A DNA stretch of 5,737 nucleotides from an uncultured Blautia sp. (GTDB lineage Bacteria; Bacillota; Clostridia; Lachnospirales; Lachnospiraceae). The translations under genes and the position numbers were made by a program. The notes beneath the pieces were generated by a model that saw only the letters and a program-made list of their open reading frames with translations, ran no database searches and had not been told where the DNA came from. Shown here one piece after another: positions 1 to 5,723 of this stretch. Positions within the stretch are counted from its first letter, which is position 1, and every line of letters starts with the position of its first letter. The stretch is taken from the NCBI GenBank assembly GCA_958367245.1, contig CATXEA010000051.1, positions 1 through 5,737 of the forward strand. The letters run 5' to 3'.

Positions 1-116
1 GCTTCTTCCACATTACTGACAGCCGGTTCTCCATCTGAAAAATCAGCGGCATAGACCGTACTGCCTACAGTTATCGTAATGATTGTACAGAGAATCCACA
101 AAACTTTTTTCTTCAT
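1..116 (-). CDS. N-terminus of a secreted protein with signal peptide (3' part beyond window)
   Basis: Only the first 38 codons are present; the rest runs off the left edge. The start is the ATG at 116-114, preceded by a perfect AAGGAGG at 132-126 with 9 nt spacing. The product begins MKKKVLWIL, a Lys-rich n-region followed by a hydrophobic core, and has a likely signal peptidase I site after Ala23 (VYA|ADF). Right after the cleavage site comes DFSDGEPAV, which resembles the segments at the same place in the two complete exported proteins of this window (EFTSGDEDAV and FGDGEAV). I infer that it is a third member of the same exported protein group, but its function cannot be told from this piece. 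A longer open frame on the same strand (43-381) overlaps this start in another frame. The signal peptide plus ribosome binding site make the reading given here the real one. No convincing promoter was identified in the AT-rich stretch 133-180. Confidence 0.85.
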   Translation of the reverse strand, partial: MKKKVLWILCTIITITVGSTVYAADFSDGEPAVSNVEE

Positions 117-159
117 AAACAAATCCCTCCTTAACCATATGTAAACAACTAATAATAAT

Positions 160-381
160 ATTTATTCTCATCAAGGAGTCCAGCTGCGTTCCAACCAATA
201 CATAGAAAAGAGTCACAGCTTTTCTGCACATTCCTTTCCAGCCAACACGATTCTCTATTGCTCCATTCTTTAATTTCGGGCTTTTCCGAAAAAATGCTCT
301 AAAACATTTCTCCACTATCCACTCAACGTAATTGACTATAAACAAAGAAACGACTCTGCATCGTAATTCAGTAAAAGCCAA
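160..381 (-). pseudogene. Degenerate fragment resembling a phage holin (Phage_holin_4 / Cph1-like family)
   Basis: An open frame reads from about 381 leftward and contains FRKSPKLKNGAIENRVGWKG followed by MCRKAVTLFYVLVGTQLD. From memory of the family, clostridial prophage holins of the toxin-secretion/phage-lysis holin type carry a DYxTG membrane segment, then a KSPK-x-x-x-GALESRAGWKGLCRK loop, then a second hydrophobic segment ending in LD. The same order is visible here. It is degenerate: the DYxTG motif reads NYVEW, about three residues appear inserted before KSPK, the N-terminal membrane segment is missing, and similarity stops after LDSLM near 165. The upstream end has no ATG and no ribosome binding site, only a TTG. 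An intact relative would be about 130-145 residues, so this covers roughly the middle half. It fills most of the 309-bp gap between two secreted protein genes and is read in their direction. I regard it as a relic of a decayed prophage; the family assignment is by recognition, not by search. Confidence 0.6.
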
Positions 382-425
382 TCCTTTTGTTCATTTAATT
401 ATTCTATGACTGTATTAATCGTTAC

Positions 426-2396
426 TTACTTTACGGTCACTTTAACGGTTTTTGAGAAGTCCCCGTAAGTTTTGTATTTTCCGTCTTTATCAGAAATGAT
501 GCTGCGCATCCGGAAGTAGTAGGTATTTCCCTTTTTTAAGGCTTTCGTTGTATAGGATTCCTTCTTGTCCGGAAGCTGAGTCAGTCTCTGGTAATGTTTG
601 CTCTTCGCGTTTCGGTAGTAAATCACATTCTGGGAATCTCCCTGACGGTAAGCTGCCGGGGATGCTTTCCAGGTAAACTTTACCCTGCGGTCAGAACGAA
701 GTGATACTTTTGGAGACGGTGTTTTGGGGAGGGTATAACAGACTGCCGTTCCTTTATAATATGGTGAGTAATAATTCTTCTTTTTGTAAGTTCTGTACGC
801 GCGTACAATCACACGATACCGCTGTCCTGCTTGCAGACCGGTGATTGTTTTCGAAGTAACGTCTTTTCCTACAGATACACGTTTGACGTTTTTTTCTGTA
901 AGCGCATCCTGCACATAAATGGTATATCCGTTATGAGCTCTTTTAACCGGGTTCCATTGACATGTAAGGGAAGTTTCTGTTCTTTTCGAAACTTTTAATC
1001 CTGTTACCATATCAGGGTTAGGAATCTCGTAAATGCTAAAATTCATATCAGCAGTAACGGTGCGGTCATCATTTAGATAGTATTTAATATGCCCATCTGT
1101 AATTGTGGAATCCAGTTCCTGCTTTGACGGATTATCCAAAATTGTCGGATACAGCCTATCATCTTTGAGCACGAACTCTTTACTGACGGATGCGACGCGG
1201 CTGGAATCCCATTTAATCATGGAATTCAAATCAAAATAACCACCCGTTCCATTCTTCACACTTTCTGATTGCGTGACATGAACTCTCTCAGGATGGCAAT
1301 CTCCAAAATCATACATCGCAAAACTGTCTAAAAAAATGTCAACCTCGCGTAGAGAAGGACAATTGGACAGATCCAGCTCATATGTCTGATTTTCTCCTTT
1401 CATCAGCCACCGGAGGTTTTCAATATGAAGGGTTTCTAATTCCCTGTTATTTGAAAAGTCCAGCCATACATCATTATAAGCACCTTCGTGATCGATATCA
1501 ATACTACGAAGATGCGGATTATTTCTTGTATTCAGTATAACCTTAGAGCTGCCGTGAATCTCTATTTTTTCAAGCCGGGGCATCTTTGTTATCAACTGAA
1601 TCAGGTACTGATCATTGCTTCCATGAAAGTGATTATCCCCATCATCCGGAGTTGTCCAGCAGGAAATACGGTATTCTTCAATGTTACAGTCCTCAGGAAG
1701 GAGGATTTCCCGGATGTCACATAAAACCTGAAGCTTTGTCAGTCTCGTACTTGTCGAAAGATTCAGTACCGTTGGAGTTGACTTTTTTTGAGAGAAGCCC
1801 GCCTCCTCGTAAGAATACGAATAAACTTTCAGTTCTTTTAATAATGGCAGAGTAGAAAGATCAATGATCAGATCGTCTGCTGTTTCAAGTGGTCCTGGTT
1901 CTCCCATCATCATTAAATTCAGCTTTTCCACTGCTGTCAGATATTCAATGCCCTGCATAGAGGACTTAGTAAAACTCGGAGAATATTCGACTCCGTTGTA
2001 AACTCCATAGTCAGCGTAATCTTCTGGACGGATGGATTTGATCTCAGTAATTTCACCGGATTCAAGAATCCCATTTTGATTTTTATCCCTTCTGGAGTCG
2101 GACAAAAATTCGCGGAATTCAAAATTCGGGAAATGTTCTTCATCAATGGGAACGTTTTCTGCAGAAACTGTCTGTTCAGAAACTGCATCTTCAAATGCAA
2201 AATCCACATCTTCTCCCTGTATAAATGCTGCGCCATCATCAAACAGATTCCCTTCATCCGTCATATCCTGTACTTTTGCATTTTCCATCACCGCATCTTC
2301 GTCACCGGATGTAAATTCCGCCGCTGAAACAGAAACTACCGACATCAACACAGTAGCAGCAACCAGAACAATTCGTAATTTTTTTCTTTTTATCAT
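426..2396 (-). CDS. Secreted leucine-rich-repeat protein with EF-hand-type loop and two fibronectin type III domains
   Basis: A 656-residue exported protein. The ATG at 2396-2394 is preceded by GGGAGG (2411-2406) with 9 nt spacing; the stop is TAA. Residues 1-25 form a signal peptide (basic MIKRKK, hydrophobic core, likely cleavage VSA|AEF). Residues 26-90 are very acidic, 20 Asp/Glu against one Lys. Residues 83-115 hold the IDEEHFPNFEFREFL segment that commonly begins such clostridial LRR proteins, plus a full EF-hand-type loop at 104-115 (Asp104, Asn106, Asn108, Gly109, Leu111, Glu115), which may bind calcium. About 145-460 are irregular leucine-rich repeats, the clearest being LDLSNCPSLREVDI and LDFSNNRELETLHI. 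Two fn3 domains follow at about 462-556 (Trp481) and 558-656 (Trp576), ending in KTVKVTVK. The fn3 part is basic, about 43 Lys/Arg to 12 Asp/Glu. No LPxTG, SLH, choline-binding or transmembrane anchor is seen. I infer a cell-surface or secreted binding protein; no ligand can be named. The nearest same-strand gene upstream ends about 890 bp away, so it is probably transcribed alone. Confidence 0.9.
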   Translation of the reverse strand: MIKRKKLRIVLVAATVLMSVVSVSAAEFTSGDEDAVMENAKVQDMTDEGNLFDDGAAFIQGEDVDFAFEDAVSEQTVSAENVPIDEEHFPNFEFREFLSDSRRDKNQNGILESGEITEIKSIRPEDYADYGVYNGVEYSPSFTKSSMQGIEYLTAVEKLNLMMMGEPGPLETADDLIIDLSTLPLLKELKVYSYSYEEAGFSQKKSTPTVLNLSTSTRLTKLQVLCDIREILLPEDCNIEEYRISCWTTPDDGDNHFHGSNDQYLIQLITKMPRLEKIEIHGSSKVILNTRNNPHLRSIDIDHEGAYNDVWLDFSNNRELETLHIENLRWLMKGENQTYELDLSNCPSLREVDIFLDSFAMYDFGDCHPERVHVTQSESVKNGTGGYFDLNSMIKWDSSRVASVSKEFVLKDDRLYPTILDNPSKQELDSTITDGHIKYYLNDDRTVTADMNFSIYEIPNPDMVTGLKVSKRTETSLTCQWNPVKRAHNGYTIYVQDALTEKNVKRVSVGKDVTSKTITGLQAGQRYRVIVRAYRTYKKKNYYSPYYKGTAVCYTLPKTPSPKVSLRSDRRVKFTWKASPAAYRQGDSQNVIYYRNAKSKHYQRLTQLPDKKESYTTKALKKGNTYYFRMRSIISDKDGKYKTYGDFSKTVKVTVK

Positions 2397-2459
2397 ACAA
2401 ATGCGCCTCCCTCTTTGAATGATGTCCTTTAAAAGTTTTTGTTGTAATATTCTGTGTTA

Positions 2460-2493
2460 ATTGTATCATAGAAACAGGGATTATTTGTAAGAA
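2460..2493 (-). promoter_or_regulatory. Putative promoter of the LRR/fn3 gene
   Basis: Reading the minus strand, an extended -10 TGATACAAT lies at 2468-2460, 63 nt before the start codon. TTACAA at 2490-2485 is a possible -35, but the 19-nt spacing is long. An alternative pair is TTCTTA (2493-2488) and TATGAT (2470-2465), spaced 17 nt. The segment ATACAATTAACACAG starting at the -10 is almost the same as ATACAATTAAACAG before the beta-propeller gene at the right end, which supports its use as a promoter. Confidence 0.45.
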
Positions 2494-2497
2494 ATAT

Positions 2498-2700
2498 TTA
2501 CCCGATTATAGACCGTCTGCAATGAATTTTATTCACCTTACCTAATGCCAATGTCTTGAACAATTCCTCTGCCTGTGTGTAACCAGGCTCCTAAAATACC
2601 TTCCAGTCAAGTCTTTCCAGTTCCAGAGCTGCCTTAGATGCGGGCACTTCCATCACTCTTTTTCCCAGTCCATGCCATACTCAGCATCTTCGGTTTGCAT
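2498..2700 (-). pseudogene. Unrecognised decayed coding fragment with frameshift and in-frame stop
   Basis: On the minus strand the frame beginning at 2700 reads MQTEDAEYGMDWEKE and then hits TGA. A neighbouring frame starting at the ATG at 2653 reads MEVPASKAALELERLDWKVF, meets TAG at 2593-2591, and goes on as EPGYTQAEELFKTLALGKVN to a TAA at 2500-2498. The amphipathic, Glu/Leu/Lys-rich composition on both sides of the stop, with WKV and ELFKTLALG segments, looks like once-coding sequence broken by a frameshift and a nonsense change. There is no ribosome binding site. I do not recognise the family. It could also be chance, since each frame is short. Confidence 0.35.
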
Positions 2701-2714
2701 TCATCTATAAAATC

Positions 2715-2850
2715 CTACTTTTTGCTTTTTGTGTCATAACAATCCATCCAAATATTCATAGTACAGTATTTCATATCCTTAGGTTTGTCCCACTCATAAT
2801 AAAGCACACCCCAGAAAGGCGGCTCCCGAAATAATTCCGCTTTCACAATG
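2715..2850 (-). pseudogene. Unrecognised 5'-truncated coding fragment (C-terminal piece)
   Basis: The minus-strand frame ending in TAG at 2717-2715 gives a protein-like C-terminus that includes FREPPFWGVLYYEWDKPKDM and ends NIWMDCYDTKSKK. The aromatic and charged composition is typical of a real domain. The open frame extends to an ATG at 2975, but beyond about 2850 it becomes low-quality (runs such as AIFFSSSVLS) and is the complement of a better-looking plus-strand reading. It has no ribosome binding site. It probably represents the last 45 or so residues of a lost gene, possibly the same one as the fragment at 2498-2700, which lies directly downstream in another frame. The family is not recognised. 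Confidence 0.35.
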
Positions 2851-2961
2851 CTCCCCACTTCTACAGAGGAACAAATTATTGCCTTTCTGTCTGATAAAAC
2901 AGAAGATGAAAAAAAAATTGCTTTAGAGCTTTTAAAAACCGCATTCCAGTTACATTCCTGA
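2803..2961 (+). pseudogene. 5'-truncated plus-strand fragment, perhaps the C-terminus of a helix-turn-helix regulator
   Basis: On the plus strand, an open frame runs from after the TAA at 2800-2802 to TGA at 2959-2961. From the ATG at 2848 it reads MLPTSTEEQIIAFLSDK and continues TEDEKKIALELLKTAFQLHS, a charged helical stretch. It resembles the C-terminal tail of many clostridial XRE-type repressors (a Glu-rich turn, then a final Leu-rich helix), but no DNA-binding domain is present and the resemblance is weak. No ribosome binding site precedes the ATG. The strong hairpin terminator at 3024-3061 lies 62 nt after its stop in the correct orientation, which fits the 3' end of a former transcription unit. 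The other strand of 2848-2961 is open but less protein-like. Confidence 0.3.
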
Positions 2962-3023
2962 ATGCAACCTGTCACTTGGAAATATGATTCATCAAAATAC
3001 TATACTGTATTTTTAATCTACGC

Positions 3024-3061
3024 AAAAAATCTCAAATGCTAAAAAACATTTGAGATTTTTT
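3024..3061. terminator. Strong bidirectional intrinsic terminator
   Basis: A perfect 15-bp inverted repeat: AAAAAATCTCAAATG (3024-3038), an 8-nt loop CTAAAAAA, and CATTTGAGATTTTTT (3047-3061). The T-run follows the stem on either strand, so it can end transcription both ways. On the minus strand it lies about 225 nt after the stop of the beta-propeller gene; on the plus strand it lies 62 nt after the stop of the fragment at 2803-2961. Confidence 0.88.
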
Positions 3062-3286
3062 ACCTGCTCAATTTACACAAATATCTTCCATCTGCGCTCT
3101 TTGGAATAAAACATCAGGAAAAATCCCAACATCCTTCCATGCATTGGCGCCTGACAGTGGAAAAACCAATTTACTGCGCCAAATTCTTTCCAGAATTTTA
3201 ACTTAAACGAGAGCGAGAACATATACTCTTTAAAACTTCTGGAAATTATCGGAATACGTTTCCCAGATATTTCTGGTTAAAATACT
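3062..3286. other. 225-bp spacer with no convincing gene
   Basis: This is the stretch between the stop of the beta-propeller gene and the terminator. Both strands were read. The longest ATG-started frame is on the minus strand (3222-3073, 49 codons, beginning MFSLSFKLKFW and ending RRWKIFV). It is rich in Phe, Lys and Trp, has no clear ribosome binding site and matches nothing I recognise. A small hairpin, CCAGA-AATA-TCTGG on the minus strand (3276-3263), follows the gene by about 10 nt but lacks a T-run. This is most likely 3' untranslated sequence. Confidence 0.5.
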
Positions 3287-5659
3287 TTAATATCCACTCC
3301 ACAAATTTACTTTCTTCGTAGCTTTACTATAGACATTCTTTTTATTAACCGTTCTATAAGCCTTCACACAGTAATCGTACACATAATACTGACCGGTTTT
3401 CGCATCATATGCATCCTTGTCCAGCCAGGTTGTCTGTGAAGCTTTTAATCTCTTTACAACCCTGCTTCCCCTGTAAACTGCATAACCGGTTGCTCCCTGC
3501 ACTTTAGACCAGCTTAAATTCACACCCTTATTCCCAAATCCACATTCGATTTTTTTTGGTGCAGGCACAATCATTTTATGTGATTTCACAGAGGAAAAAG
3601 AGGAATATTTGGTCTTTCCTTTCGAATCACTACCGTAAGCCCTGATTTTGAACTGGTATGTTTTTCCCGGAACAGCTTTCGCATTATACGAAAGAATGGT
3701 TCCTCTCATTGTTGCCATTTTTTTATAGGATGCCTTGGAGGACGTCCTGTAATAAATCTGGTATCCTTTGGCTCCTTTAATTTTCCCCCATTTCAGGTTG
3801 ATTACATCTGCCCTGGACTGTGATGTGCTCAATTTAGGGCGTGAAAGTGGCTGATCTGTTGCAGGAACTGTAACATTAACCTTACAGGCTACTGAATATT
3901 TCCCACAATTTGCCGTAATCTCCGCTTCTCCATAACCTTTCGCCGTAACGAGCCCATTACCATTCACAGATGCCACTGCTGAATTACTGCTCTTCCATAT
4001 CACATCTCTTACATCATCTGTGTTTTCTGGAATACATTTCATCGAAAGCTGTTCTTTTTTTCCTTCAGTCATAGAAAGATTCTCAACACTGAGAGTAATT
4101 CCTGTCAAAGGAACTGTAACTACCGGAATTCTGTATAAATATGTATTTTCGTCTCCATATGAACCATTTTCATATTTTCCGGAAACCCAGTAAATCGCAT
4201 TATTATGCAGGATTGGCTGCGAATCTGTCTGCAGTGTCACACCGTTGTATGTTTTTTCAAGAAGCAAATTTCCAGTTATATCTATTAATGCATAACATAA
4301 TTTACTTTTTCCTCCGGTTTCATCGGAAAACATAACTGCATATCTATTCTGTGCCACTTTCACCATTTTAGGTTCTGTAATTTCCGCATCTGTTCCATTT
4401 GGCGCATAATTCGTCAGCCAGAAAAATCGTGTAGCGCCTGTATTTTTATTTGTCAAAAGCATAAAAACATTCTTGTTCATGCTGCTGTCCCAGCCTGTTA
4501 CCCCATCTACCGGAAAATAGTGAGGTACAGATTTACCAATAGTAATCAGAGTATCTCCTTCCAACGCAAACCCGGTCACCTCACAGCCGGTGTAGTTCTC
4601 TCCTACATCTCCCATAAACGGAAATGCATTTAATGCCCAGTCACCTGAAAAATGCCCATTTCCGTAAGAAGTATATTTCGAAATTATGAGCGCTCTGTCA
4701 TAGGCATCCCCATGATCCAGATAATATACACTACTTCCGTCATTTACCACAAACTGATTAAATGAATGACTGACATATGGAATATTTGAATTTATCAGCT
4801 TCATGCTATCCGTATTAACAAGAAAGGTAATATTGCTCTGATGATGAAGACCATCTATCTCGAACATTTCCCGCCCTGTATGTACAACAAGAGTATTTCC
4901 AATCTGCGTCATTCGAAGGGAAGTAGCATCAAAAGGAATATAAATTCCCGGAAATGAATTTGAAATACCCCCGGGTACATCCACAGTTCCAACCAATTTC
5001 CACGAACGGTCATACTTCATAATTTTCACAACTATTTTTGTATTGCTTTCTTCCAGATTTTCCTGACCTGTTACAACATAAAAGAAGCCATCCGGCGCCG
5101 CATAGAATCCTCCCCAGCGTGGAAGAGGCATTTTAATCTTTACCAGATTTTTAACCCCTGTTTCATCACATACTGCATCGTACAGCGTTTGATTTTGCTT
5201 GTTAAAAGCTACCACATGGAGCTTTCCGCCCCCATCCCTGTAGTAGGAAGCTGACTCCGGAGATGCCCAGGCCCATTCATAGCTTTCCGCGTCCTGTCCA
5301 CATCCATCTATTCCTTTTAAAACTTTCTGACGCCCAAAAGATGCTCCCTCTGTATAGATGGACTCCTGCGCAATAATTCCCTGTCCTGCATTTGCCATGT
5401 CAATCTGCGCATCCTCTATCTGAGGCTTTTCTTCTTCATCAGAAAAAACCGGTTCATCCGAAAATAACTCTTCTGCCCCAATCTCTGATTCAAAATCTGT
5501 TTTTTCCTCATCCTCGAATACTGCTTCGCCGTCTCCAAATGTAGCAGTAGCCATATCTTCTGAGATATTACCTGTTTCTTCCAACGGAGCAGGCACAGCT
5601 CCTGTCATACTCAAAACCATCGCAGCAGTTAATAGAAATGCAACTACTTTCTTCTTCAT
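3287..5659 (-). CDS. Secreted beta-propeller protein with Big_2 and two fibronectin type III domains
   Basis: A 790-residue exported protein. The ATG at 5659 follows AGGAGG with 8 nt spacing; a TTG at 5680 would place that site inside the coding region, so the shorter form is chosen. Residues 1-24 form a signal peptide (MKKKVVAFLL, likely cleavage after AVPA). Residues 25-100 are an acidic linker, 25 Asp/Glu to 2 Lys, with repeated F-x-D-(G/E)-E motifs. About 130-515 show seven successive beta-strand-rich units, for example FYAAPDGFFYVVTG, TQIGNTLVVHTG, FVVNDGSSVYYLD, FALEGDTLITIG, KVAQNRYAVMF and ILHNNAIYWVSG, each followed by an aliphatic strand. I infer a seven-bladed propeller. Residues 517-598 are a Big_2 Ig-like domain (WKSSNSAVASVNGNGLVTAK). 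Two fn3 domains follow at about 605-696 (Trp624) and 698-787 (Trp717), very basic (39 Lys/Arg to 7 Asp/Glu), ending KVNLWSGY. No LPxTG or other anchor is seen. It is probably an extracellular adhesin or glycan/protein-binding protein; no catalytic motif was recognised. It is followed by a strong terminator at 3024-3061 and is likely monocistronic. Confidence 0.9.
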   Translation of the reverse strand: MKKKVVAFLLTAAMVLSMTGAVPAPLEETGNISEDMATATFGDGEAVFEDEEKTDFESEIGAEELFSDEPVFSDEEEKPQIEDAQIDMANAGQGIIAQESIYTEGASFGRQKVLKGIDGCGQDAESYEWAWASPESASYYRDGGGKLHVVAFNKQNQTLYDAVCDETGVKNLVKIKMPLPRWGGFYAAPDGFFYVVTGQENLEESNTKIVVKIMKYDRSWKLVGTVDVPGGISNSFPGIYIPFDATSLRMTQIGNTLVVHTGREMFEIDGLHHQSNITFLVNTDSMKLINSNIPYVSHSFNQFVVNDGSSVYYLDHGDAYDRALIISKYTSYGNGHFSGDWALNAFPFMGDVGENYTGCEVTGFALEGDTLITIGKSVPHYFPVDGVTGWDSSMNKNVFMLLTNKNTGATRFFWLTNYAPNGTDAEITEPKMVKVAQNRYAVMFSDETGGKSKLCYALIDITGNLLLEKTYNGVTLQTDSQPILHNNAIYWVSGKYENGSYGDENTYLYRIPVVTVPLTGITLSVENLSMTEGKKEQLSMKCIPENTDDVRDVIWKSSNSAVASVNGNGLVTAKGYGEAEITANCGKYSVACKVNVTVPATDQPLSRPKLSTSQSRADVINLKWGKIKGAKGYQIYYRTSSKASYKKMATMRGTILSYNAKAVPGKTYQFKIRAYGSDSKGKTKYSSFSSVKSHKMIVPAPKKIECGFGNKGVNLSWSKVQGATGYAVYRGSRVVKRLKASQTTWLDKDAYDAKTGQYYVYDYCVKAYRTVNKKNVYSKATKKVNLWSGY

Positions 5660-5667
5660 ATGTGTTC

Positions 5668-5673
5668 CCTCCT
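5668..5673 (-). promoter_or_regulatory. Ribosome binding site fixing the start of the beta-propeller gene
   Basis: AGGAGG on the minus strand, 8 nt before the ATG at 5659. The in-frame TTG at 5680 would be a longer start giving seven extra residues (MAEEGTH), but it lies upstream of this site and would spoil the signal peptide n-region, so it is rejected. Confidence 0.9.
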
Positions 5674-5681
5674 CGGCCAAT

Positions 5682-5709
5682 AGGTAGTGTCAAAAACTAC
5701 CTGTTTTTT
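5682..5709. promoter_or_regulatory. Leader hairpin of the beta-propeller gene; terminator-like on the plus strand
   Basis: Inverted repeat AGGTAGT (5682-5688) and ACTACCT (5696-5702) with a 7-nt loop. On the plus strand it is followed by GTTTTTT (5703-5709) and looks like an intrinsic terminator, which would stop antisense transcription entering from inside the gene. On the minus strand the same hairpin sits in the mRNA leader, 8 nt upstream of the ribosome binding site and with no T-run, where it could affect translation or stability. Its actual role is unknown. Confidence 0.5.
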
Positions 5710-5717
5710 ACTGTTTA

Positions 5718-5723
5718 ATTGTA
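5718..5723 (-). promoter_or_regulatory. Putative -10 of the beta-propeller gene promoter
   Basis: TACAAT on the minus strand, 58 nt upstream of the ATG. A -35 at normal spacing would fall beyond position 5737, outside the window, so only half can be judged. The surrounding ATACAATTAAACAG repeats the segment at the putative promoter of the LRR/fn3 gene, at nearly the same distance from the start codon (58 versus 63 nt). Confidence 0.4.

Noticed and set aside
43..159. Extension of the holin-like reading frame into the start of the left-edge gene
   Set aside because: This part overlaps a clear ribosome binding site and signal peptide in another frame, and it has lost all resemblance to holins.
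1488..2418. Several open frames on the plus strand, and one other minus frame (1937-2257), inside the LRR/fn3 gene
   Set aside because: They lie wholly or mostly within a well-supported gene, have no ribosome binding site or recognisable domain, and have shadow-like composition (Cys, His, Ser rich).
2941..2965. Inverted repeat GCATTC / GAATGC as a possible terminator or operator
   Set aside because: A 6-bp stem with a 13-nt loop is expected by chance in this much AT-rich sequence.
3073..3222. A 49-codon minus-strand frame after the propeller gene
   Set aside because: It has no ribosome binding site, is biased towards Phe, Trp and Lys, and shows no recognisable motif; chance openness is likelier.
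3263..3276. Small hairpin just after the stop of the propeller gene
   Set aside because: The stem is only 5 bp and no T-run follows; the perfect 15-bp hairpin at 3024-3061 is a much better terminator.
4141..4335. A 64-codon plus-strand frame inside the propeller gene
   Set aside because: It is antisense to a well-supported gene, rich in His, Phe and Tyr, and has no start signals.
5684..5698. TTGACA on the minus strand within the leader hairpin as a -35 box
   Set aside because: The matching -10 would fall on the ribosome binding site, leaving no leader, and no -10-like hexamer is there.
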